Positions 54,596-64,000 of a stretch of DNA of 64,000 nucleotides are shown piece by piece (position 1 is the first letter of the stretch; each line of letters starts with the position of its first letter). The notes under the pieces were generated by a model, which was not told where the DNA came from, made no database searches, and worked only from the letters and a program-made list of their open reading frames with translations. The translations under genes and the position numbers were made by a program. Source of the stretch: Neofusicoccum parvum (lineage: Eukaryota > Ascomycota > Dothideomycetes > Botryosphaeriales > Botryosphaeriaceae); contig CP087214.1 of NCBI GenBank assembly GCA_020912385.1, positions 2,170,001-2,234,000 of the forward strand, written 5' to 3'.

Positions 54596-56748
54596 ATGGA
54601 TAGGTGATCCAAAGCTGTATCTAGACAACGTAGTTACAATGCTAACAACGAGTTTAGTTCACTTGACGGGCGAGGCGGGCAACCAACCGCTCATGAGCCT
54701 CTACGGACGGTTTCGGAAAGGGAAGCTGCCAGATGGATCACAGCTCATGTTGCACATCCATCCGGTAACACCGGCGCCGTGTATTCACAAGATACGTCTT
54801 CTTTTGTGACGGTTGAAGAGATTTCTAGACTGGACGAAGAGCAGTAAGCTATTCCAATGTACGTTTTGATGAAGAGTTGATCGCCAATAGTAATATATCA
54901 GGAAAACAATCTGGGGCGAGGCCTTGAAGGAAGTAACTGCGCTTGTGAAAATTGTTGAGGAATACCAGAAAGAGCTGAAGAAGAAGGACCCTGGTTTCAA
55001 GATGATAGATCCTCGGACAGCTTCTTGGTCAGACGTCATGAAAGCAATACAGGAAGGAGTAGTTCATTGCGAGACCGAAGAAATGAGCGGGCCAAAGGGC
55101 TTTCTGAGACATGGTTTCCGCAAGCTCGGAAAAAATGCGCGCATCTTCGAATCCTGGCTTAAATTCCTTCCTCAAGAAAACAACTACCTCTCGCCATTAT
55201 GCGCGTCATTCCATATCATCTTGACGGTATGTTCTCTGTCTCAAATTGACTTTGTGTATTACAAGTTGATGGAAAAACTTCAGGTAGCCAGACGAGTTCA
55301 CGACGTGCGCGAGGAACACCTTTCTGCTCTGAGCTCGATAGAAGACGACTTAGGTTTCATCCAAGAGTACCTAAACATCTACCCAGACCGTACTTTGAAG
55401 GAGTCGGCAGCTGCACTGTATGTCTCAATGTTGAGAGTACTGCAGCATGTGATGATCTTCTTCAACAAAGGCACCCTCAGTATGTTTCTCAGTTCTTCTT
55501 CTGTCTCCCGTGCTTTCTATCATAAGAACCACAGATCGCCTGTGCAGAGAAGCTAAAACTTAACCATGTGGTCTTAGGGAAAGCGGGTCGGGCTTTTCTA
55601 AAGTTGGATAACTACGGCGCGCCATTTGAGGATCTGGTCCAACAGATGAATGACTGCAAGTCACGGTTCAGAGACAGGGCCGAAGTTTCACTTCACAGAA
55701 ATGTCAAAGTGATGGGGGGAATGGTCGCAAGAATGGAGGAGGACATGACAAGAAGTAAAATTTAATTCTTTGATTTTTATTTGTGATGCAACACTAACAC
55801 TACTTAGATATGGAAGAGCTTCGGGAGGAAAGAAAAGCCCACAACGAGACCAAACTAGCCTTCAACGAGGCTACACTGGCTATGAATGCCTTGAGCAGAG
55901 CTTTGATGGAAACCGACAGGCGGCGCATCGATGAAATGGACTATAGCGTCAAGCTCTTGGATAACGGTAACCAGCCCGATGGATATGTTTTAGTTCTAAC
56001 TAACCATGACGCAGGAACAAAGCCCAGCAGATTGATCGAGGTCATGCAGCAGCTTGGCTTCGACAGTGCGCAAGCAGACCAAGACAGTCTCGAGTGCCTC
56101 AGTTACTCTGTGAACTTCGACGCTGAGAGTATTGAGTGTCTGGACTGGATCAAAAGATCTGCTGCATTCCAGGACTGGGTCATCGCCCCAGATTCCCGTA
56201 TCCTCCTGATAGAGTGCGACGAGAGGACAACCCTCCCCACAACATACGCCTCATTTCTCTGCGCCGAAATAACACACCTTATCTCCTGTGTCAAAGACGC
56301 CGTTGTCTTGACCTACTTTGGTGGTTTAAGGTACCGCTCGCTCGAGGGCATAGCAAGTGCCAAAGACGTCATGGTTAGCTTTCTCGGCCAGATGTTGACG
56401 AATTGGCCAGCGCACTGGGATACACCCCGGCTAGAAAAGGTAGAAATAGAGGGTCCGAGCGAAGTTACACTCTCAGAGTTGTATCGAGCTTTCCGTTCCA
56501 TGGTATCTTCGTTTCCGACGGGGTCCCTTCTCTATATCCTCATTGACTCGATTGAGTACTTGGAGCTTCCAGATTTGCGGAAGAAGACGCAACGGATGGT
56601 GCGAACACTGGTCCAACTTTGCACGCCAGTGAACGCTGAAGGTGGTGTCATCGTCAAGTTTTTGATGACGACACCGAATAGAACAACCATCGTGGCTGAT
56701 TACCTTGGTCCAGAAAATGTTTTGTATGTGCCGGATGTCCGAGAGTAG
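54596..56748 (+). CDS. DUF7708/STAND-like protein, TGA at codon 4
   Basis: Resembles the N-terminal and NTPase parts of fungal NLR-like (STAND) proteins. Six exons (54596-54843, 54902-55226, 55284-55479, 55578-55754, 55808-55966, 56015-56748) give 613 codons. The helical DUF7708-like region covers roughly residues 85-260 (IWGEALKEVTALVKIVEEYQ, HIILT..VARRVHDVREEHL). A coiled coil around EELREERKAHNETKLAFNEA follows. The end looks like a NACHT-type fold, with ILLIECDERTTLPTTYASFL where a P-loop should be and LLYILIDSIEYLEL at the Walker B position; Walker A residues are missing. No ankyrin, WD or TPR repeats follow. The ATG at 54596 has a good context but codon 4 is TGA (54605-54607), and exon 1 contains no other in-frame ATG; the first in-frame downstream ATG is in exon 2. 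Thus either broken or started elsewhere. Confidence 0.7.
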
Positions 56749-57213
56749 ATAGTTTTGTGTAAGCATGGAAAGATCCAATCAGAGATGGAAGTTTGACCAC
56801 CGACGCTCAGAAATATGGTGATCCAAAGCACCGGAACTTAATAATCTACTGATACATTGACTAGCAACAAAGATTTGGGCAAGCTCGCAGCGCGTACCCG
56901 TAAGCGCGATGTGAGACCTACTGTTCTTGGCTGCTTACACTACCATCCTTTACCGAAGTGACGGACTTAGGAGCGGACTTCCGGCTACTCATCCATTGTC
57001 TCAAACCGCCTTTTATCTCACTTCTATCCTCCTGTTTTGCACCGCTTAGCTCGTTTAAAGAAACTCCTGCCTGACCGTGTTGTCGATCCGACAGCCCTAC
57101 GTGCGCTCTACCCTTATCTACCCCGCCCCCGCACCCCCACTGACGTCAAGCCTTGAGAGCTGCAGCTCCCTTGGAATATCAACCTAGCACCAAAAGCCAC
57201 AGACCCAGCCAAC
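56749..57213. other. Intergenic, promoter of oxygenase gene
   Basis: Nothing beyond pyrimidine-rich 5' flank is visible. Confidence 0.4.
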
Positions 57214-58409
57214 ATGGGCTCCACCACGGACTCTCCCGTCCCAATTGTTGACTTTGGCCCCTTCTACACTGGCGACAACGCAGCTAAAAAGGCTGTAGCC
57301 GAGCAGCTCGACGAGGCATTACACACAGTCGGATTCGTGTATCTCAAGAACCATGGAGTCCCACAGGAAAAAGTAGACGGGGCATTCGAATGGGTGCGTC
57401 TCCACCCCAAATTCCAACACCATTCAAGTCATCCTTCCAAGCCGCCGTGAAAATATACATTTGAGGACTGACGACCAGATCATCAGACCAAACGCTTCTT
57501 CGACCTGCCCACCGAGACCAAGATGCTCGCGCCGCACCCACCGGGCGGCTCGCACCACCGCGGCTACTCCGGCGTCGGGATCGAGAAGGTTTCGCAGCAC
57601 GTCTTCGACGCTGACGCCATCCAGACGCTGCGGCAGGTGCCGGACGTAAAGGAGAGCTATGAGACGGGCAACACGACCGACCAACGACAACCCAACATAT
57701 GGCTGCCGGACGACAAGCTACCCGGGTTCCGGGCATACATGGAAGGGTTCTTCAAGGTGGGTGGCAGCCGAGGTTCAAAACTGCGGAAGGCGGAATGCTG
57801 ACGGCTGCACGCCAGGACTGCGACGCCATGATCCACACACTCCTCCGCGCGCTCGCCGTCTCCCTGTCCCTCCCCGCCGAGACCTCCCTCAGCACCGCCC
57901 ACGCCTCCTCCGCCTTCCAGCTGCGCCTACTACACTACCCGCCCGTCCCCGTCCGCGCCCTCACCTCCAGCGCCGCGTCGCGCATCAGCGCGCACTCCGA
58001 CTTCGGGTCGCTGACGCTGCTGTTCCAGGACAGCGTCGGCGGGCTCGAGGTCGAGGATCCTCGCCGCCCGGGCACGTTCCGGCCCGCGCCGCCGGTCGAC
58101 GGGACGCTGTTGGTCAATGTGGGCGACCTGCTGGAGCGGTGGAGCAATGGGCGGTGGAAAAGTACGGTGCACCGGGTGGGGGCGCCGCCGGTTGAGCAGC
58201 TGCGGGAACGGGGGGCGGTGGAGAAGTCGGGGGAGGGGGAGGAGGTGTGCCCCGCGCGGTACTCGATTCCGTTCTTCTCGGCGCCGGATGACGAGACGCT
58301 GATTGAGGCGCTGCGCGGGTGCTGGAGCGAGGAGAACCCCAAGAAGTACGAGGCCGTGACGGCAGAGCAGTATGTGACCATGAGGATGGAGGCGCTGTAT
58401 GCTTCGTGA
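57214..58409 (+). CDS. 2-oxoglutarate/Fe(II) oxygenase, isopenicillin-N-synthase-like
   Basis: Non-heme iron oxygenase of 347 aa. Exons 57214-57393, 57487-57756, 57816-58409. The N-terminal DIOX_N part has PIVDFGPFYTGD and VGFVYLKNHGVPQEK; KRFFDLPTETK opens exon 2. Iron ligands: His and Asp in SAHSDFGSLTLLF and the distal His in STVHRVGAPP; the 2-oxoglutarate Arg is in PARYSIPFF. All family residues are present, so it should be active. The substrate cannot be inferred; such enzymes occur widely in fungi outside clusters. Confidence 0.92.
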
Positions 58410-58702
58410 AGATAGAAAACGGAGCTTGGCCTCTGCTTGATTCGAAGGAATGGGAGAGCTTGTTTGTTGTAGAGTTTGAATCTTGAGTTTGTGAAAATTA
58501 TGTCTAAACTCTGTGCCTGAACTATATGTCTTCAAAGATAACACGTTTGGTATCACTCTATCAGAATGCTTGTAATAACTTCCAGCATGATGCATTTGTC
58601 GCCGCGTATGCAGAATCAAGGATATCTAGCGGTGCGCCAACCATGCTTCACCCAACCATGCTTCACTCACGTGTCGATGCAAAACGTCCACCTCCATTTT
58701 GA

Positions 58703-59737
58703 CTAAGCCTCCCCAAAATCCATGTGAGAGGTTTCCTTGGCGTGCTGTACGGCGCCCGCCTCGCCAGTCCCTTTCCACCCGCACACGTTGCACTTTATCG
58801 AGAAGCCAGCCGTGTCTGTGAAGTAGTGCCGAGACTGCAAAATCTGGCATAGCTCCCGCGCTCTGTCCAAAACAATGTCATCAAGGGCATCAAATTGTTT
58901 GATGTCGAAGTCAGGAGGCATGTCGGCCTTTTTGTGCGGTGGCGACGACGGGTTAAGGGCAATAGTGTCGTAGTGAATCCCGGAGTACACCAAAATGCAG
59001 CGCTTCGATCTCCCTTCGTTGAAGCGGTCAACACGCACGTCTTGTACGTTAATGCTGCAGATTTCGATGTCAAAATGTTGGCTCAGGATAGCCAGCTCGA
59101 TGGCGCCTCCCCAGCTCTCGTCTCGCTGGATCCACCGGCAGTAGTCGTCGGGTGACTTCTGCAGCACGGCCTCGTTGTATAGCTCTGGGTTGGCCTGGAT
59201 GCCTGCTGCCACGATTGATCGTAGCTCGTGCATGATATCGAGCGAGTCCCCCATGACGGCGCTTCCAAAGGCGCGGAACATGCAGCTGTTGTCATCGGGC
59301 ATGACGCGCAGCACCAGTGTACCGCCGGCTTCCGGTACCGCCACCTCTGGCGGGTCCGACTCGACATCCTTCGCGTTCCGTGTGAGCGAGAGCGGTTGTT
59401 GGAGCTCGCTGGCCTGGTTTTCGCGGGCTTGCGCTGAGCCGGGCAGGGCGGCGGCGGGGCCAGGTGTACTGTCGGCCATGGGGTGCGACAGCTGCGCTCC
59501 TACATCGCGTGGCGCTACGACGAGTTGCTCGCCGTTCAGCTTCAGGCCAGTGTCGCTGAGTGCGGTAATAGGGTCAAATTGGGAAATATCGAGTGGTTGC
59601 GGGGGGTAGCCGCTCTTGAGATCGAAGACGGGCACGCCGCTCTTCTCGGCGATGGTCGACTGCAGTTCGGCGACGGTCGCATGGTCGTCGAGCGTGATGG
59701 TAGTAACGCCGGAAGGGCCGCGCACTCGTATTCTCAT
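58703..59737 (-). CDS. OTU1: OTU-family deubiquitinase Otu1/YOD1
   Basis: Cdc48/p97-associated deubiquitinase of 344 aa, single exon. N-terminal UBX-like domain (RVRGPSGVTTITLDDHATVA). OTU catalytic residues: Asp and Cys in MPDDNSCMFRAFGSA, His in YSGIHYDTIAL. C-terminal C2H2 zinc finger CNVCGWKG..HAKETSH. Start at 59737 (MRIRVRG), where the UBX-like fold begins. Divergent from CCT6, another proteostasis gene. Confidence 0.95.
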   Translation of the reverse strand: MRIRVRGPSGVTTITLDDHATVAELQSTIAEKSGVPVFDLKSGYPPQPLDISQFDPITALSDTGLKLNGEQLVVAPRDVGAQLSHPMADSTPGPAAALPGSAQARENQASELQQPLSLTRNAKDVESDPPEVAVPEAGGTLVLRVMPDDNSCMFRAFGSAVMGDSLDIMHELRSIVAAGIQANPELYNEAVLQKSPDDYCRWIQRDESWGGAIELAILSQHFDIEICSINVQDVRVDRFNEGRSKRCILVYSGIHYDTIALNPSSPPHKKADMPPDFDIKQFDALDDIVLDRARELCQILQSRHYFTDTAGFSIKCNVCGWKGTGEAGAVQHAKETSHMDFGEA

Positions 59738-60276
59738 GGCTGCGGGTGAAAAATAGTTCGAATATGCGGAACGAGGTAGAGCAGGACTGCTCGGCTGCGG
59801 CAAATCAGGAGATGCTGTGAGAGCTCTGCGGGGGCGGGGAGCTGCGTAGAGCAGGATGCGCGGCCCGGAGAAGGGGTCCGGATGGGTTGTTGTTTAAATA
59901 TCGAAGTGCTACGCTTGAGGTTTGGTGAAAGATATAAAGTCGTGCGTTTAGAGAGCGCTAGAAAGCGTGGCAGACCGACGTAAGGCAAATGAGGTGTCAA
60001 TGGAACGGCGGTTCGCATGCGGGCGATGACGGCAGCGACAGCGTCGACGAGAGGGTCCGAGCTTGGGTCCTCGGGCTGGCGGGGCGCGCCAAGGAGAGAG
60101 ACGCGGAGCGGATTAACTGGTCGCAGCTTCCAGAAATCGCGTCCGCCGCTTTTCTGCGCGCGTTGCCCGACTCCCAGCTCCCCCGTGCTGCCCCACGTCG
60201 CCTGAATCAAACGTGCAGAGCTCCCTTCTGCATTTCTCGACACCTATCCCCCTCAGACTTGTGGCCTGCACCCAAC
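59738..60276. promoter_or_regulatory. Divergent OTU1/CCT6 promoter region
   Basis: 539 bp between two divergent starts; no distinct element recognised. Confidence 0.4.
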
Positions 60277-62150
60277 ATGTCGGCCGCACAACTGCTCAAC
60301 CCCAAGGCCGAGTCGCGGGTATGCAGAACCCCCCGTTCTGCTCCACAACACGCTAATAGGAGCTCCAGAGACGCGGCGAGGCCTTGAAGGTCAACATCGC
60401 TGCCGGTGAGGGTCTGCAGCAGGTAAGCATGCAGGACCCAATCCCGAGATCAGTTCGGAGCTGACTTGTGCCAGGTGCTTTCGTCCAATCTGGGACCCCG
60501 CGGCACTTTGAAGATGTGAGCTGCCACCGAACATTCATTGCGGACAAGACTAACCATACACAGGCTGGTCGATGGTGCCGGAGCTATCAAGCTCACCAAA
60601 GACGGCAGCGTGCTGCTGCGTGAGATGCAGATCCAGAACCCCACCGCCGTCATGATTGCCCGCGCTGCTACCGCCCAGGACGACATCACCGGTGACGGCA
60701 CAACCTCCGTGGTTTTGACGGTTGGCGAGCTGCTCAAGCAGGCGGACAGGTACATTTCCGAGGGTCTGCATCCCCGTGTGATAACGGATGGCTACGAGCT
60801 GGCGAAGACGGAGGCCTTGAAGTTCCTGGACGAGTTCAAGCTGTCGAAGGAGGTTGACCGCGAGCTGCTGCTCTCCGTTGCCCGCACTTCCCTCTCCACC
60901 AAGCTCAACAGCACTCTCGCCGAGCAGCTTACCCCGGACATTGTCGACGCTGTCCTTGCCATCTACAACGCCCCGGCCAAGCCCGACTTGCACATGGTTG
61001 AGATCATGACCATGCAGCACCGCACCGCCGCCGACACGCAGCTCATCAGGGGTCTGGCCCTCGACCACGGCGCCCGTCACCCCGATATGCCCAAGTTCGT
61101 TGAGAACGCTTACATCCTGACGATGAACGTCAGCCTGGAATATGAGAAGTCGGAGATCAACTCGGGCTTCTTCTACTCGAGCGCGGAGCAACGTGACAAG
61201 CTGGTGGAGAGCGAGAGGCGGTTCGTGGACGAAAAGCTGCGCAAGATTGTGGAGTTGAAGAAGGAGGTCTGCGGTGACGACCCGAAGAAGAACTTTGTGA
61301 TAATAAACCAGAAGGGTATCGACCCCATGAGTTTGGATGTGCTGGTCAAGAACGGCATTCTTGCTCTGCGGAGAGCTAAGAGGAGGAACATGGAGCGGTT
61401 ACAGCTCATCTGCGGTGGTACTTCGATGAACAGCGTCGACGACCTGACGCCCGACGTCCTTGGCTGGGCCGGCAAGGTGTACGAGCACCAGCTTGGCGAG
61501 GAGAAGTATACCTTCGTGGTATGTAGCACCCGGCACGTGTCACTGGCGGCTGCTAACTATTTGATAGGAGGATGTCAAGGACCCCAAGTCGGTTACGCTT
61601 CTGATTAAGGGCCCCAACGCACACACAATTACGCAGATCAAGGATGCCGTTCGTGATGGTCTCAGGAGCGTGTACAACATGATTGTGGACAAGAGCGTTG
61701 TTCCCGGTGGCGGCGCTTTCCAGGTTGCCTGCGCAGCGCACCTCAAGAGCGACGCGTTCAGGAAGCAGGTCAAGGGCAAGGCGCGGTACGGTGTTGAGGC
61801 GTTCGCAGACGCGCTCCTGATCATTCCCAAGACTCTGGCTGCCAACTCTGGCCACGACATCCAGGATGCCTGTAAGTTGAAGCAGACCCACAAGTTGAAG
61901 AAAGCTCTAACGTCGGACAACAGTGGCCGAGCTGCAGGACGAGCACGCGGAGGGTAACATTGTCGGGCTGGACCTCACTTCGGGCGAGGCAATGGACCCG
62001 GTGCAGGCGGGAGTGTACGATTCTTTCCGCGTGCTTCGCAACTGCATCGCATCTAGCACGGGCATCGCAGCGAACCTGCTGCTCTGCGACGAGATGCTCA
62101 AGGCACGGCAAATGGGGCGCGCGCCGGACCCGGCGGCGGGCGACCAGTGA
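60277..62150 (+). CDS. CCT6: Chaperonin TRiC/CCT subunit zeta
   Basis: Subunit of the cytosolic chaperonin that folds actin, tubulin and WD proteins; 543 aa, matching fungal CCT6 length. Exons 60277-60318, 60360-60422, 60475-60515, 60564-61518, 61568-61871, 61924-62150. Conserved blocks: [18 protein letters not shown] across an exon junction, [17 protein letters not shown], the ATPase loop [10 protein letters not shown], and [16 protein letters not shown]. Three tiny 5' exons followed by a long one is a usual layout for conserved fungal genes. Confidence 0.97.
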
Positions 62151-62872
62151 ACGAGTGGGTCATGAGGCATGATATCGGCGGGCAATGGGGAAGGCAGGAC
62201 TGCGGATAATCGGTGGCATCGCTGGATGTTTACACATGTAACATAGGTGGCCTCAAAAAGCTTATAGAGTCAAGAAGACCGGGCTTGGTGGCGCTCCCGC
62301 ATGACAGCTGCGGGCCCGGGGCGCAATTAAAATTCGGCAGCACGGCAATACGCTTCCGCCCGCTCCGCTATCTTCAGACCTAGGCGCCGTGGTGGCGAGG
62401 AGAGAGCGCGCAATAAATCGCTTGGCTGCAAGGGCGCGCCCATTGGGCGTGCGACGAGTGCGAAACAGGGCACGGTGATAAAAATACCCGCGCAAACGGG
62501 AGGTGGAGCGTCTCGAAACGGCACCCACCTGGGCGCGGCCGCTGGGTGGCCAAGAGGACGCCCTCTGTTCTTGGCACCAAGCTGGCTCGCCCGGAGGTTG
62601 GAGGGCGTGAGCTTAACTGCGCGCATGTATCACTGAGCACTCATAAACCCAGGCCAGCGCCCCTCACGACCCTCCTACATCTCCACGGGCTGCGCACCTC
62701 GATGCTGCCCCTGCGTTGCCCAAGCCCCCCGAGCACGCGACACTCTCCGCCGTCGTCAAACACCCCCTGCTTCCCCGCGTCGCCGCCGCCGCCCGTCAGC
62801 GCCCCGTAGCGAGCGACCGCCGCCGCGAGTGCGACCGCGACCACGCGACCGCGAACGCGACCCTCCTCCACC
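62151..62872. promoter_or_regulatory. Intergenic, GC-rich 5' flank of mannosidase
   Basis: 3' flank of CCT6 and promoter of the mannosidase gene. Overlapping open frames in the GC-rich part look like chance. Confidence 0.4.
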
Positions 62873-64000
62873 ATGATGCGCTACCGCCGCTACCGCGTCT
62901 TTGTCGTCTTTGCCGTGCTGACGGTGCTCGTTCTCTGGCAATTCGCTGGCAGTGAAACATGGCGCTCCAACGGCCTACCGGCCGTCAACCTGCCTGGCGG
63001 CAGCTCAGGCTCCGCACCCGCCCAGGACATACCCGACGTGCTGCTTCCGCCCGCCGGCAACAGCAACCCAATCGCGACCGAAGACAAGGACAAGACGCCT
63101 GATGTGAAGGTGCCCGTCGCCGAAAAGCCCCAGGACAAGGAAGAGCCGCCCGCTCTGCCCGAGTCCAGCAAGCCCGTCCAAAAGAACCCGCCGCCCGCCC
63201 TCGAGACGCCCGCCGGCAAGCACAAGGGCGATGGCCTGGACACCCCATACCTCGACAGCGACGTGGTCGCCGGCGTGCCTCAGGAGCCGCAGATCGTCGT
63301 GCCGCAGGAGCAGGGCGAGGGCAGAAAGGAGGTTCCCGGCGAGCTGGAGGAGGCCGCGATCCATTGGCGCAAGCTGAAGGAGCACTTCCCGGTGACGTCG
63401 ACCATCCAGCTGCCAAAGGGCTCCCCCAAGCCCATGCCCAAGATCCAGGCCACCTTTGCGAAGGAGTCGGCCACCGAGAAGAAAGAGCGCGAGGCTCGCC
63501 TCATGGCCGTCAAGGAGGCCATGGCCTTCTCGTGGAACGGCTACCGGAAGTACGCCTGGATGAAGGACGAGCTTTCACCCGTCTCCAATGGCAGCCGCAA
63601 CCCGTTTGCTGGCTGGGGTGCTACACTGGTCGACACACTGGATTCGCTATATATCATGGGTATGGAGGATGAGTTTGAAGAGGCTGTCGCTGCTGTAGCC
63701 GACATCGACTTCACCACAAGCTTCCGCAAGGACATTCCGTTGTTCGAGACGGTCATCAGGTATCTGGGTGGTCTTATCGCTGCCTACGACGTCAGTGGCC
63801 TGAAGCACAAGATTTTGCTGGACAAGGCTGTTGAGCTGGCCGAGGTTCTGATGGGTGCGTTTGACACGCCAAACCGCATGCCCATCACTTTCTACTACTG
63901 GATGCCGTATGTGCCCCCCCTGCGCAACTGCAATGGACAGTTTGGACACGCAATCACTTTGATCATTTTCTGACGTCATGCAGCACATATGCCTCCCAAC
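62873..64000 (+). CDS. Class I alpha-1,2-mannosidase (GH47), 3' end outside window
   Basis: Type II membrane glycosidase of the ER/Golgi that trims Man9 N-glycans. Exon 1 is 62873-63906; after an intron GTATGT..GCAG (63907-63983) exon 2 starts at 63984 and runs off the edge. The N-terminus MMRYRRYR is followed by an uncleaved anchor VFVVFAVLTVLVLWQFAG and a Pro/Lys-rich stem of about 180 residues. The catalytic domain begins at EAMAFSWNGYRKYAWMKDEL and includes WGATLVDTLDSLYIMGM and the FETVIRYLGGLI motif. The remaining GH47 catalytic acids lie beyond the window. Confidence 0.94.

Noticed and set aside
1..64000. CRISPR array, bacterial operon or phage features
   Set aside because: The sequence is intron-bearing fungal DNA; no spaced repeats of that type were seen.

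Overview
The window is nuclear DNA from a filamentous ascomycete (Pezizomycotina; the gene set would suit a Dothideomycete, but I cannot fix the class). The support is: short introns of about 46-110 nt with GT..AG ends and CTAAC/CTGAY-like branch sites, fungal-type families (Zn2Cys6 regulator, DUF7708/STAND-like protein, fungal rhodopsin-like membrane protein, P450s, omega-like GST), and a chromodomain Ty3 element plus a Tad-like LINE. Gene models were assembled by eye from reading frame, splice signals and family motifs.

Layout. 1-9.4 kb: GST (partial), P450, F-box protein, rhodopsin-like membrane protein, alpha/beta hydrolase. 10.3-23.8 kb is a housekeeping block: MDM35, RRP6, an MFS transporter, VPS51, RMI1, MTM1-type carrier and an FBXO9/Hrt3-type F-box protein, several as divergent pairs. 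24.5-26.4 kb: an MFS drug-efflux transporter. 26.55-32.79 kb: a complete, apparently young Ty3/gypsy chromovirus with LTRs that read identical and a GTGAA target duplication; its 3' LTR lies 124 bp upstream of the transporter start codon and points at it. 33.7-37.6 kb: aconitase X, a QCR8-like protein, a cupin. 37.8-42.9 kb: a full-length LINE with a 15-bp target duplication, whose two ORFs carry 14 premature stops, all TAG or TAA. 42.95-50.6 kb: a broken unidentified gene, an FAD-linked oxidase, a Zn2Cys6 regulator and a P450 with one in-frame TGA; this looks like a decaying small specialised-metabolism locus. 50.7-56.7 kb: an AAA+ ATPase divergent from a DUF7708/STAND-like gene that has a TGA as codon 4. 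57.2-64 kb: 2-oxoglutarate oxygenase, OTU1, CCT6 and the start of a GH47 mannosidase.

Most notable points: (1) a same-strand LTR promoter placed upstream of a drug-efflux gene; (2) a textbook -1 ribosomal frameshift signal (G GGA AAA, 5-nt spacer, 9-bp hairpin) joining gag to pol; (3) a self-priming, Tf1-like primer site; (4) a P450 whose heme-cysteine exon can only be joined in frame by a GT..TG intron; (5) RIP-like mutation in the LINE and its neighbour but not in the chromovirus.
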